36,247 nucleotides of DNA from Dehalococcoidia bacterium (GTDB lineage: Bacteria; Chloroflexota; Dehalococcoidia; WHTO01), in the NCBI GenBank assembly GCA_009377665.1, contig WHTO01000009.1, positions 1-36,247 of the forward strand, in the 5' to 3' direction. Below, piece by piece: positions 1-8,597 of this stretch (positions are counted from its first letter, which is position 1; each line of letters opens with the position of its first letter). Below the pieces are notes generated by a model, which worked only from the letters and a program-made list of their open reading frames with translations, was not told where the DNA came from and did no database searches. The position numbers were made by a program, and so were the translations under genes.

Positions 1-635
1 CAGGCGATGGTATCGGCCCCCTGCTCGACGCTGCGAGGCGCGTAGCTGCCGCCCATGTCGGTACGGACCCAGCCCGGCGACATCGTGTTCACGAGCACGC
101 CCGACCTGCCCAGCTCGTCGGCCAGCAGACGGGTAAGGAGGTTGAGCGCGGCCTTCGAAAGGCCGTAGGCTGAGTGGCTTCGGTCGAGGCTGCCCAGTTG
201 CCCCGACCCGCTCGAGACGTTGACGATGCGTCCATACCCGCGCTCGACCATCAGTGGGGCGAAGGCATTGGTGAGCTGCCACGGCCCGAACAGGTTGATG
301 TCGAAGGTCTCGCGCGCCGTCGCGATGTTGGCGCCCAGCGGGGGGCCAACCGGATAGATCGCCGCGTTGTTCACGAGGACATCCAGCCTGCCGAACTCCC
401 GCACCACGAACGAGGCGATGCGTTCCACGCTGGCGTCATCCGCAACATCCAGCTGGTGCGGGCGCACATCGAGCCCACCGGCGCGTAGCGGCCCAGCGGC
501 CCGCTCTCCCCTATCCGCATCACGCGAGCCCAGGACGACCGTCATCCCGACCTCGGCCAGCTCCTTGACCACCTGCAGCCCGATTCCGCGGTTGGCGCCG
601 CTGACCAGCGCCACGCGTTTGTCGGCAGGACTCAT
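1..635 (-). CDS. SDR family NAD(P)-dependent oxidoreductase, C-terminus cut by window edge
   Basis: Classical short-chain dehydrogenase/reductase. Read from an ATG at 635, the protein opens MSPADKRVALVSGANRGIG, a TGxxxGIG-type Rossmann dinucleotide loop with the first Thr replaced by Ser. Further on come NNAA (structural motif), VSSGSG (catalytic Ser region) and YGLSK (the YxxxK catalytic pair). The ending PGWVRTDMGG matches the usual PG motif after the active site, so only the last few dozen residues are missing past base 1. The gene starts 13 bases after the stop of the Uma2 gene at 649-1200 on the same strand, so the two are probably co-transcribed. No clear Shine-Dalgarno is visible. The substrate cannot be told from sequence. 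Confidence 0.93.
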   Translation of the reverse strand, partial: MSPADKRVALVSGANRGIGLQVVKELAEVGMTVVLGSRDADRGERAAGPLRAGGLDVRPHQLDVADDASVERIASFVVREFGRLDVLVNNAAIYPVGPPLGANIATARETFDINLFGPWQLTNAFAPLMVERGYGRIVNVSSGSGQLGSLDRSHSAYGLSKAALNLLTRLLADELGRSGVLVNTMSPGWVRTDMGGSYAPRSVEQGADTIA

Positions 636-648
636 GCGGCGTGAGGAA

Positions 649-1200
649 TCATTCGAAGAAGCGGCTGATCGGGCAGCTAAACCCCGCCAGCACATCGCCG
701 CCGTCGATCTCATCGGCATCGTGCAGAAGCCGCGCCGTACGGTCGGGCATCCACACGGTTACGCTGCGACCCTCCGGGTCGACGATCCACAGGAGGCGGC
801 AGCCTGCTGTCAGGTACTGCTCGACCTTCTCGGTCATTTCCCTGGCGCTATTGGATGGCGACAGCACCTCGACCACCAGGTCCGGCGCCCCACTGACGAA
901 ACCTGCCTTGCGCACGTCCGCCAGCCTGCCCGCGGACACGAACGCCACGTCGGGCGCCCGCACGGTATCGGGCTGCGATTCGAGTTTGTACCCGGTATCG
1001 GCGGACAGGATCAGGCCGAGACGCTTCTCTGCGACGAAAAGCAACAGGGCCTCGTGAATCCTACCTGCTACGTATCCGTGCTCCCCGAAGGCAGGGGCCA
1101 TCTTCCGCAGCTCTCCCTTCACCAGCTCATAGCGCGCGCCGTCATCGGGCATCGCCAGTAGCTCGTCCGCGGTCATTAGCTTCTTCTCGGTAGCAACCAT
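649..1200 (-). CDS. Uma2 family endonuclease, copy 1
   Basis: A 183-residue protein of the Uma2 (DUF820) family, a PD-(D/E)xK-fold nuclease family common in Cyanobacteria and Chloroflexota; its cellular role is poorly known. Typical family segments are MTADELLAMPDDGARYELV at the N-terminus, RAPDVAFV, then APDLVVEVLSPSN, which carries the predicted catalytic Asp and Glu, and a C-terminal LLWIVDPEGRSVTVW. It is the same length as the neighbouring paralogue at 1334-1885 and about three-quarters identical, with most differences between residues 49 and 105. The ATG follows a TAAGGT box by 7 nt, so the message may be leaderless. The function is inferred from the family only. Confidence 0.9.
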   Translation of the reverse strand: MVATEKKLMTADELLAMPDDGARYELVKGELRKMAPAFGEHGYVAGRIHEALLLFVAEKRLGLILSADTGYKLESQPDTVRAPDVAFVSAGRLADVRKAGFVSGAPDLVVEVLSPSNSAREMTEKVEQYLTAGCRLLWIVDPEGRSVTVWMPDRTARLLHDADEIDGGDVLAGFSCPISRFFE

Positions 1201-1213
1201 CGCTTCGACCTTA
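1201..1213 (-). promoter_or_regulatory. Putative -10 box of Uma2 copy 1
   Basis: On the minus strand TAAGGT (1213-1208) is followed by 7 nt and then the ATG at 1200. No Shine-Dalgarno is seen. The TAA of the box is the stop codon of the mutase 3'-end remnant. The call rests on the repeated TAnnnT pattern in this window and is inference. Confidence 0.4.
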
Positions 1214-1261
1214 GAAGATCACGAACTCGCGCTGCTCGCCCCAAGCCTCGCGCAGCGTGCG
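1211..1261 (-). pseudogene. Remnant of the methylmalonyl-CoA mutase 3' end
   Basis: Bases 1201-1261 repeat 1886-1946 with only three mismatches. The minus strand reads the last residues of the mutase ([12 protein letters not shown], stop). Similarity ends at about 1261, where the live gene continues inward, so this is a scar of the gene's tail and not a full copy. It directly precedes Uma2 copy 1, exactly as the live mutase end precedes Uma2 copy 2. Confidence 0.9.
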
Positions 1262-1333
1262 CAAGGCCAACCCGACGCTCAAATCGCCTACCAACGAACG
1301 TGCCAATCAATCGCGCTCCTGCTGGCCGGCGCA

Positions 1334-1885
1334 CTACACGAAGAAGCGGCTGATCGGGCAGCTGAACCCCGGCAGCACGTCGCCGCCGTCGATGTCATCA
1401 GCCCCGTGGAGCAGCCGCGCCGTCCGGTCTGCCGACCAGATCGTCACGCTGCGAGAGTCGGGGTCCACGACCCACAGGAGTTTGCAGCCGGCGTCGAGAT
1501 ACTGCTCGACTCTTTCCGTCATCTCGGCGGCCGTGTTGGACGGCGACAGAACCTCCACCACGAGATCGGGCGCGCCCCTCCCGAACCCCGGGCCGCGGAA
1601 GCCGGCGACACGGCCCTTGTGTACGAACGCAAAGTCTGGCGCGCGGACGGTATCCGGATTGCTGGCCAGGCGATAGCCAGTGTCAGCGACATAGATGTGC
1701 CCGACATCGTTCTGTTCTACGAATGCGGCGATCATCTGCGTAATCCTACCTGCGACGTATCCGTGCTCCCCGGAGGCAGGGGCCATCTTTCGCAGCTCTC
1801 CCTTCACCAGCTCGTAGCGCGTGCCGTCATCGGGCATCGCCAGCAGCTCGTCGGCGGTCATCGGCTTCTTCTCGGTAGCAACCAT
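1334..1885 (-). CDS. Uma2 family endonuclease, copy 2
   Basis: A 183-residue Uma2-family (DUF820) protein, paralogue of the gene at 649-1200. It has the same family segments: MTADELLAMPDDGTRYELV, RAPDFAFV, GAPDLVVEVLSPSN with the putative catalytic Asp/Glu, and LLWVVDPDSRSVTIW. The ATG at 1885 is chosen because it aligns with the start of copy 1; a GTG lies one codon further upstream. The gene begins only 10 bases after the mutase stop codon, and a TAAGGT box overlapping that stop may be its promoter. Nuclease activity is inferred from the family; the target and role are unknown. Confidence 0.9.
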   Translation of the reverse strand: MVATEKKPMTADELLAMPDDGTRYELVKGELRKMAPASGEHGYVAGRITQMIAAFVEQNDVGHIYVADTGYRLASNPDTVRAPDFAFVHKGRVAGFRGPGFGRGAPDLVVEVLSPSNTAAEMTERVEQYLDAGCKLLWVVDPDSRSVTIWSADRTARLLHGADDIDGGDVLPGFSCPISRFFV

Positions 1886-1895
1886 CACTTCGACC

Positions 1896-1898
<3 letters not shown>
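1886..1898 (-). promoter_or_regulatory. Putative -10 box of Uma2 copy 2, overlapping the mutase stop
   Basis: TAAGGT on the minus strand (1898-1893) lies 7 nt before the ATG at 1885, and its first three bases are the mutase stop codon. If this is the promoter, the Uma2 promoter region lies inside the mutase 3' end. That would explain why the duplicated unit carries the mutase tail. Confidence 0.4.
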
Positions 1899-3590
<1,692 letters not shown>

Positions 3591-3816
3591 CTACAACTCC
3601 AGGAACTCATCAACGGTAAGTCCTGCCTCTTTGACATTCGTGTTAACCAGGCCTTCGGGCAGTTCGCCAGGGTGTCGGGGTACAGTCGTCCGTGCTCGCG
3701 TCTCCGGGTTCCACCAGATTTCATGGCTCCCCTTTCCGGAGCGATCAAAGACGAAGGCTGCACGCCTGAGCTTCCGGATAACGTCCCCGTGCTCTGAAGC
3801 CGGCCAGCCGGCCCAT
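3591..3816 (-). pseudogene. hicA: HicA-type toxin gene with a single-base frameshift
   Basis: HicA is a small dsRNA-binding-fold mRNA interferase that HicB neutralises. The start ATG (3816-3814) overlaps the hicB stop by one base (TGATG) and reads MGRLAGFRAR. The frame then breaks at a run of four G (plus-strand C4, 3785-3788). With one G removed it continues DVIRKLRRAAFVFD, then GKGSHEIWW, which has the conserved GSH with the catalytic His, and ends LTVDEFLEL with TAG at 3593-3591. The restored length is about 74 residues, normal for HicA. As given, the toxin cannot be made without frameshifting. It may be a genuine inactivating insertion or a sequencing error in the G run. The stop abuts the mutase ATG. 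Confidence 0.82.
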
Positions 3817-4061
3817 CAGGAGATGGCGACGGGAATCCTGGTTTCGGTTGTCCCCGCTGCCTGCTCGCGCAAGGCGGGCGGCAGTTCGTCTCCATGCTCT
3901 TCGTAAGATTCAACCAGCTTACGGGCCACGTCCTGGGCTATCTCCAGCGTCTCAGCGAGCGTCCGCCCGTGGGCGATGAGCCCGGGAAGGTCCAGGCTGG
4001 TTGCGAGGAAGCCCCCTTCTGGTAGCTCCTCAACCTGCACGGCGATCAATATTTCCTTCAT
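3816..4061 (-). CDS. hicB: HicB-family antitoxin
   Basis: An 81-residue protein with the HicB partial-RNase-H fold pattern: MKEILIAVQVEELPEGGFLA, then SLDLPGLIAHGRTLAETLEIAQD, matching the family consensus xxGGYxAxxPxLPGxxxxGxTxxEAxxN. It lacks a clear C-terminal DNA-binding domain, as in many short HicB proteins. It comes first in the pair, the hicB-then-hicA order found in many genomes, and overlaps hicA by one base. AAGG about 11 nt upstream may be the ribosome-binding site. A 14-bp palindrome 22 nt upstream of the start is a likely autoregulatory operator. Its partner toxin is frameshifted, so the antitoxin may no longer be needed. Confidence 0.87.
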   Translation of the reverse strand: MKEILIAVQVEELPEGGFLATSLDLPGLIAHGRTLAETLEIAQDVARKLVESYEEHGDELPPALREQAAGTTETRIPVAIS

Positions 4062-4082
4062 TTCAGTCTCAGCCTTCTGCCC

Positions 4083-4096
4083 TCAGGTTAACCTGA
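4083..4096. promoter_or_regulatory. Perfect 14-bp palindrome upstream of hicB, putative operator
   Basis: TCAGGTTAACCTGA is its own reverse complement and lies 22 nt before the hicB start. Toxin-antitoxin operons are commonly autorepressed at such sites. The operator role is inference. Confidence 0.55.
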
Positions 4097-4136
4097 CCTG
4101 TCGCCAATCCCATTGTTCGACATCTCCCCCGCCATC

Positions 4137-4280
4137 CTACCCATCCCCGCCGAGGTCCGAAGGGTCGTAGACCGGCTGCACCGGCGTCCCGGAAGACGTG
4201 GCGAACAGCGCCTCCCGTTCGCCGGCCTTCTCAACCGCCGCCCCGTAGACCTTCTCGGCCCATTCCTCACGCGTCGTCAT
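4137..4280 (-). pseudogene. Truncated 5' end of a methylmalonyl-CoA mutase gene
   Basis: From the ATG at 4280 the minus strand reads 47 residues beginning [20 protein letters not shown] and ending DPSDLGGDG, followed by TAG. It matches the N-terminus of the live mutase except at three residues (D5E, P14A, R17E). Homology stops exactly at the TAG, where the live gene continues TVHGD. Its codons are more GC-rich than the matching part of the live gene. This may be the original start of the mutase gene, displaced when hicBA plus a second 5' end was inserted. Confidence 0.88.
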
Positions 4281-4360
4281 CGGCAACCTTCCTCACCCAC
4301 CGATTATCCTCGCAGCTCCAGCCTTTCGTCTCGGATCACCAATGCAGGGAGCACCAGGGA

Positions 4361-4678
4361 TTGAAGCGCGCGATCATCCACGTCCTCGAGCGGCTCTGCA
4401 CGCTGCTCGACCTCGCCAATGTCATGGAGGCGATCTATCTCCTGCAGCAGCGCCTGCGCCTGCCGTATCGGCTGTGCGTGTGCCCGCTGGCGACCCTGTC
4501 GTTCTATCTCGAGGATCGCTGGTTCGACATGGGCGCGGAGCGAATCGAATGGCGGTTGTCCCACTTTCTGCTGCGGCGAGAGCCTGTCAGTCCGCCCGCC
4601 ACCACGAATGCGGTGGGCGGACCGACCAGGATCTCAGCTGGCGACGTCGCGACGGTTGAACATCAAGGCCGCGGCTGA
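4361..4678 (+). CDS. Hypothetical protein, uncertain
   Basis: A 105-codon frame with a TTG start at 4361. It reads MKRAIIHVLERLCTLLDLAN followed by YRLCVCPLATLSFYLEDRWF, with a hydrophobic pattern more like a protein than the opposite strand, which is Arg/Gln/Glu-rich. The frame is open upstream past the displaced mutase start, so it may be a fragment of a gene lost in the rearrangement. The tail runs into the 3' end of the converging ABC permease gene, and a hairpin lies inside it at 4590-4622. I do not recognise the family. It may not be a gene. Confidence 0.25.
   Translation: MKRAIIHVLERLCTLLDLANVMEAIYLLQQRLRLPYRLCVCPLATLSFYLEDRWFDMGAERIEWRLSHFLLRREPVSPPATTNAVGGPTRISAGDVATVEHQGRG
4590..4622. 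terminator. Hairpin between converging frames, putative terminator
   Basis: GTCCGC pairs with GCGGAC, then CCACC with GGTGG around an 8-nt loop, with a small bulge on the left arm. It lies 12 bases beyond the stop of the ABC permease gene. There is no T-run, so it would be a weak or Rho-assisted terminator. Confidence 0.4.
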
Positions 4679-5425
4679 CACGGCGACGACGAGGTAGCCC
4701 GCGAGCAGTGCGAGCGCGCGTTCCCACGTCACGTCTGCTGTACCGCCCTCGGCGAGCGCCCTGAGGAGCAGGCCGGGGTACCAGCGGTAGGCGCCGTCCC
4801 ATGCGTCCGCCGTCAGGTTCTCGAAGGGGCCCGCCCAGGCGATGCCCAGCCCGAGCCCGAGGGGTACCGAGCGTAGGAGGACGGCGAGCATCATCCCAAA
4901 CCCGGCCCAGGCAGCGACCACAAAGAGCGCGCTTGCGTAGGTCGCACCCGCCTCGGCGACCGCGTCCAGCGAGAACCAGGCGTCCGTTGACACGTCCTGC
5001 CCCGGCGCCATCATCAGCGAGACCAGCCAGGTGACGATGAGCCCGACGAACATCGCCACGGCGGCGAACGTAAGCATGCCGGCCATCTTGCCTGCCAGCA
5101 GCGCCAGCCGGCGTGGCTCCTTCAACAGCAGCGTCCGGAACGTGCCTTGCGAGAACTCGGTCGCCCAGCTCGCGGTGAAGACGGCGAGGACGAATATGCC
5201 GGTGACCGCCATCACGGCCGCGAACGCCCTGCTGGCGCCGCCCGCCTCGCCCAGCTCTTCGAGCGTGAATCCCTCCTGCCGTCCGGGGCCCACCTCAGCG
5301 GGCTCGGCGGACAGGAATACAACCGCGGTCACCACAAAGGCCGCCACCAGGACGGCGGCCGTCGCGAGAATCAGCGGACGCCTCTGCGTCAGCTTCGATA
5401 TCTCGGCCCAAAATACGCGCGTCAT
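4634..5425 (-). CDS. ABC-2 type transporter permease
   Basis: A 263-residue membrane protein with six hydrophobic stretches, starting MTRVFWAEISKLTQRRP followed by the first membrane helix. The layout is typical of ABC-2 permeases: a large outside loop after helix 1 (LSAEPAEVGPGRQEG), then helices near residues 55-75, 95-115, 140-160, 170-190 and the C-terminus. Its ATG overlaps the stop of the ATPase gene (TAATG at 5427-5423), so the two are translationally coupled and form one exporter. The adjacent kinase/regulator gene, transcribed the other way, suggests control by a two-component system as in antibiotic or cell-envelope stress exporters. The substrate is unknown. Confidence 0.9.
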   Translation of the reverse strand: MTRVFWAEISKLTQRRPLILATAAVLVAAFVVTAVVFLSAEPAEVGPGRQEGFTLEELGEAGGASRAFAAVMAVTGIFVLAVFTASWATEFSQGTFRTLLLKEPRRLALLAGKMAGMLTFAAVAMFVGLIVTWLVSLMMAPGQDVSTDAWFSLDAVAEAGATYASALFVVAAWAGFGMMLAVLLRSVPLGLGLGIAWAGPFENLTADAWDGAYRWYPGLLLRALAEGGTADVTWERALALLAGYLVVAVSAAALMFNRRDVAS

Positions 5426-6348
5426 TAGTTTCCTCCCTTCAGTAACGCGAGGTACTGTTCTTCGAGACTCATCCGTTCGCAGCGCAGTTCGGTCAGTACG
5501 ATGCCCTGGGCCGTGGCTGCGCGGCTCACCTCCGCGGCGGCGATCTGCGGATCTGAACTGTTGATTCCGACGACGACCCTGCGTCCATCGATCGTTGCCG
5601 GCAGGCCGCTGGCGCCCAGCGTCTGGTGGAGCCTCTGAACGTCGGCCGTCTGCTCGGTGGCGCAGATGATGCTGGCGCTCCCTCGCTTGAGAAGCTCGTC
5701 CGCCGGGCCCTGGAAGAGCAGCGCCCCGCCGTCGATCATCACGAGCCAGTCGCAGACCTGTTCGAGCTCGGCCAGGACGTGGGACGAGACGAACACGGTC
5801 CGCCCGTCGCCGCTGATCTCGCGCACGAGCTCTCGCATCTCGCGGATCCCGACGGGATCGAGCCCGTTGCTCGGCTCGTCGAGGATCACGAGTTCCGGGT
5901 CCCCAAGCAGCGCCGCGGCCACTCCGAGGCGCTGCTTCATCCCTAGCGAGTAGCTGCCGAAGCGGTCGCCGCCCCGCGATCCAAGCCCTGCCTGGTCCAG
6001 CAGCACCGGTATCTGAGCCCGGTCGTAGCCGCCGATCGTCGCGAGGACCGACAGGTTGTCCTCGCCGGAAAGCCCGGGGTAGAACGCGGGGTACTCAATC
6101 AACGCTCCCAGCCGCCGCAGATACGTCGACGGTTGCGCGAGCGGCTTGCCGAGGACCGTGGCCGAGCCCGCCGTCGGCGCGACGAGCCCGAGCAACATCG
6201 CCATCGTCGTTGTCTTGCCGGAGCCGTTGGGTCCCACGAAGCCGGCCACCGCTCCGGTCGGGACTGCTATGTCGAGGTCCTCGACGGCCATGCGCCGGCC
6301 GAAGCGTTTGCTCAGTCCATGAGTTTCGATTGCCAGGTCAGTCGTCAT
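5425..6348 (-). CDS. ABC transporter ATP-binding protein
   Basis: A 307-residue ATPase of the drug/antibiotic-export ABC type. Walker A is GPNGSGKTT, the signature is YSLGMKQRLG, Walker B is LVILDEPSNGLDP, and the switch His lies in VSSH. The C-terminal 90 residues are the accessory domain common in this class. The ATG at 6348 is chosen over an upstream in-frame ATG at 6423 because GGGAG lies just before it and the protein then starts MTTDLAIETHGLSKRFG, as in homologues. It is the first gene of a two-gene operon with the permease, which it overlaps by one base. Confidence 0.93.
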   Translation of the reverse strand: MTTDLAIETHGLSKRFGRRMAVEDLDIAVPTGAVAGFVGPNGSGKTTTMAMLLGLVAPTAGSATVLGKPLAQPSTYLRRLGALIEYPAFYPGLSGEDNLSVLATIGGYDRAQIPVLLDQAGLGSRGGDRFGSYSLGMKQRLGVAAALLGDPELVILDEPSNGLDPVGIREMRELVREISGDGRTVFVSSHVLAELEQVCDWLVMIDGGALLFQGPADELLKRGSASIICATEQTADVQRLHQTLGASGLPATIDGRRVVVGINSSDPQIAAAEVSRAATAQGIVLTELRCERMSLEEQYLALLKGGN

Positions 6349-6623
6349 CTCTTCTCCCTTCTTATGAAGCAGCCGGGTTGCAATCCCGCCCGGCCGCCGG
6401 CGCTGTTCGCCGGTCATTTCCATGCTCGGCAGGCAAGACTGGGCCGGCGTCGCACAGCGGAAGGCTTTGCCGCTACGCCGGCGGGAAGCCTGCGTAGACG
6501 GTCAATGGCCCCGCGGCGCCTTCCCGAGGCAGGCCGGCCGCCGCCGGCTACTCCCCCGGGATGACAAGCGGCACCTCCGTCGGGTGATGACGGACGGCGT
6601 CGAGACGACGACGATCGAGGTTG

Positions 6624-6638
6624 ACCGGGACTCCCGGT
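6624..6638. promoter_or_regulatory. Inverted repeat, putative response-regulator operator
   Basis: ACCGGGA-C-TCCCGGT is a perfect 7-bp inverted repeat with a one-base centre, 45 bases before the kinase start and within the divergent promoter region. NarL/LuxR-type regulators bind short inverted repeats. The assignment is inference. Confidence 0.35.
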
Positions 6639-6671
6639 GTTCTCATTCAGAGGGGAAAGAGGCGACGGGCT

Positions 6672-6683
6672 TAAGGTGATCTC
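6672..6683 (+). promoter_or_regulatory. Putative leaderless promoter of the kinase-regulator gene
   Basis: TAAGGT (6672-6677) is followed by exactly 6 nt and then the ATG at 6684, with no Shine-Dalgarno. This is the TAnnnT-N6-start arrangement known for leaderless genes in actinobacteria and Deinococcus. No good -35 box is seen. Confidence 0.5.
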
Positions 6684-8498
6684 ATGAACGCGGCAGGCTT
6701 CACGACGCCGTCCCCCTTGGGGAGGCTCTGGCGCGTCGACTGGCGCGCCCTTGGGTTGCCTCTGGCGCTTGGCTTCGTCCAGGTCGTCGGGACGACCTTC
6801 GCGGCGCAGGACCAGGCCGACCGCACGTCAATGGACGGGCTGGCGTATCTACTCCTGCTCGCCGGACCCGCTGCCCTGGTCGTCCGCCAGCGCTGGCCCG
6901 TGGCGGTGGTGTGGGCCGTCATCACAGCCACGCTGCTCTACCTGTTGCTCGAGTACCCTTACGGGCCGTTCGTCTTCAGCCCGGTCGTTGCGCTCTTTAC
7001 CGCGGTGACGGCCGGTCACCGCCTGGCCGCGTGGCTCAGCGCGGCCGCGCTGTACGGCGTCCACTTCGGCTACCGCCTCGCCTCCGGGGACGAGCCGGCG
7101 CCCACCTGGGAGCAGGCGCTCGGCGTCGCCGCCTGGCTCGTCCTGGTGCTGGTCGTCTCCGAGGTCGCACGGATCCGGGGCGAGCAGGCCGCTGAGGCCG
7201 CGCGGATTCAGCGCGAGGAGGAGCGTCGCCGGGCGAGCGAGGAGCGGCTGCGCATCGCCCGCGACCTGCACGACGTACTCGCCCACCACATCTCGTTGAT
7301 GAACGTGCAGGCGGGTGTCGCGCTGCACCTGATGGACCAGCGGCCGGAGCAGGCGCGCACGGCGCTGACCGCCATCGAGGAGGCCAGCCGGGAGGCCATC
7401 GGCGAGCTCCGTTCCGTGCTCAACATCCTGCAGGGACCCGACGAGCACGCGCCGCGCTCCCCCGCTCCGAGCGTCGCCAGGCTGGAGGGACTGGTCTCGC
7501 GTGCCCGGGCGGCCGGCCTCGACGTTCGCACCATGGTCGAGGGAGCGACCAGGACGCTTCCGTCGGCGGTCGACGCCGCCGCCTTCCGCGTGATCCAGGA
7601 GGCCCTGACCAACGTCGTCCGGCACGCCGGCGCCAGGACGGCGACCGTGCTCGTCTCGTACGGCGACGATTCCCTCACCGTCCAGGTCGATGACGACGGC
7701 GAGGGTGCGCGACGCACCAGGTCCGAGGGCGGGGGCAGCGGCATCCCTGGCATGCGCGAGGGAGCTCGATGCCGGCAGCCTGCCGGGCCGTGGCTTTCGC
7801 GTCCGCGCCCGGCTCCCGTACGAGGGCGGCCAGTGATTAGAGTCCTGCTCGCCGACGACCAGACCCTCGTCCGCGCCGGCTTCCGCGCCCTGCTCGACGC
7901 GGAGGACGATATCGAGGTCGTCGGCGAGGCCGGCAACGGCGAAGAGGCGGTCGCGCTCGTCGGCCGCTTGCAGCCGGACGTGGTGCTGATGGATATCCGC
8001 ATGCCGGGGCTGGACGGGCTGGTGGCCACCGAGCGGATCACTGGCGACGAAAAGCTGCGGGAGGTGAAGGTCGTTATCCTCACGACCTTCGACCTGGACG
8101 AGTACGTGTTCGAGGCGCTCCGCCTCGGCGCCAGCGGGTTCCTCGTCAAGGACACGAGGCCCGCCGAGCTCGTGCAGGCAGTGCGCGTCGTCGCCGGCGG
8201 CGACGCCCTCCTCTCGCCCGGCGTCACGCGCCGTCTGATCGAGCGCTTCGCCCACGGCGCCAAGCGCCCCCGCCTCCCGGCGGACGTCGAGAGGCTTACC
8301 GAGCGAGAGCGCGAGGTCGTGGCCCTCGTAGGCGAGGGCCTCTCGAACGAAGAGATCGCCGAGCGCCTCGTCCTAAGCCCGTGGACGGCCAAGACCCACG
8401 TGAGCCGCGCGATGATAAAGCTCGACGCCCGCGACCGCGCCCAGCTAGTCGTAGTAGCCTACGAGTCCGGCCTAATCCAACCCGGCTGGACCTCGTAG
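6684..8498 (+). CDS. Sensor histidine kinase fused in frame to NarL/LuxR response regulator (frameshift fusion)
   Basis: The 604-residue frame joins two proteins that are normally separate. Residues 1-165 carry about five membrane helices. A coiled region follows, then the HisKA_3 dimerisation motif RIARDLHDVLAHHISLMNV with the phosphorylated His, the N box EALTNVVRHA, and the G boxes DDDGEGA and GSGIPGMRE. After GMRE (to about 7760) the frame is wrong. The natural kinase tail (ELDAGSLPGRGFRVRARLP) reads in the +1 frame from 7762 and ends at TGA 7834-7836. A deletion of roughly 19-20 nt, inferred from family spacing, removed the segment after GMRE. It puts the kinase in frame with the regulator, whose own GTG is at 7833. 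The kinase lacks its last ATPase strands and may be inactive. The exporter operon is divergent, so it is the likely target. Confidence 0.85.
   Translation: MNAAGFTTPSPLGRLWRVDWRALGLPLALGFVQVVGTTFAAQDQADRTSMDGLAYLLLLAGPAALVVRQRWPVAVVWAVITATLLYLLLEYPYGPFVFSPVVALFTAVTAGHRLAAWLSAAALYGVHFGYRLASGDEPAPTWEQALGVAAWLVLVLVVSEVARIRGEQAAEAARIQREEERRRASEERLRIARDLHDVLAHHISLMNVQAGVALHLMDQRPEQARTALTAIEEASREAIGELRSVLNILQGPDEHAPRSPAPSVARLEGLVSRARAAGLDVRTMVEGATRTLPSAVDAAAFRVIQEALTNVVRHAGARTATVLVSYGDDSLTVQVDDDGEGARRTRSEGGGSGIPGMREGARCRQPAGPWLSRPRPAPVRGRPVIRVLLADDQTLVRAGFRALLDAEDDIEVVGEAGNGEEAVALVGRLQPDVVLMDIRMPGLDGLVATERITGDEKLREVKVVILTTFDLDEYVFEALRLGASGFLVKDTRPAELVQAVRVVAGGDALLSPGVTRRLIERFAHGAKRPRLPADVERLTEREREVVALVGEGLSNEEIAERLVLSPWTAKTHVSRAMIKLDARDRAQLVVVAYESGLIQPGWTS
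7833..8498 (+). CDS. NarL/LuxR-family response regulator (probable own start within the fused frame)
   Basis: Read from GTG 7833, this is a normal 221-residue regulator. The receiver domain has VIRVLLADDQ (acidic pair), VVLMDIRMPG with the phospho-accepting Asp, ILTTFD (switch Thr) and VKD (Lys). The C-terminal LuxR helix-turn-helix reads LTEREREVVALVGEGLSNEEIAERL, then KTHVSRAMIKL. The GTG overlaps the ancestral kinase stop as GTGA, the usual coupling in such pairs, so regulator made from its own start may still occur despite the upstream fusion. It likely controls the divergent ABC-2 exporter. Confidence 0.85.
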   Translation: MIRVLLADDQTLVRAGFRALLDAEDDIEVVGEAGNGEEAVALVGRLQPDVVLMDIRMPGLDGLVATERITGDEKLREVKVVILTTFDLDEYVFEALRLGASGFLVKDTRPAELVQAVRVVAGGDALLSPGVTRRLIERFAHGAKRPRLPADVERLTEREREVVALVGEGLSNEEIAERLVLSPWTAKTHVSRAMIKLDARDRAQLVVVAYESGLIQPGWTS

Positions 8499-8597
8499 GG
8501 GGCCGCTCGTCCACTTCCACTATCGCCACCACGAGCCCTCCCACCCCCCGACCTTCACAGCCGTCCCCGACGACCATTATCGTGATCACTGGTTGCG

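Larger units (their letters stand above)
6349..6683. other. Intergenic region between divergent exporter operon and kinase gene
   Basis: This 335-bp stretch holds no convincing gene; the short frames in it lack start signals and homology. It must contain the promoters of both flanking operons. An inverted repeat at 6624-6638 and a TAAGGT box at 6672 are the only sites I can point to. Confidence 0.6.

Noticed and set aside
649-1885. Uma2 pair as a transposase or insertion sequence
   Set aside because: No terminal inverted repeats, no transposase motif and no target-site duplication of typical size; the proteins match the Uma2 nuclease family.
6849-8255. Long minus-strand frame opposite the kinase-regulator gene
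   Set aside because: A shadow of the GC-rich coding strand with Asp/Gly/Arg-rich composition and no recognised motif.
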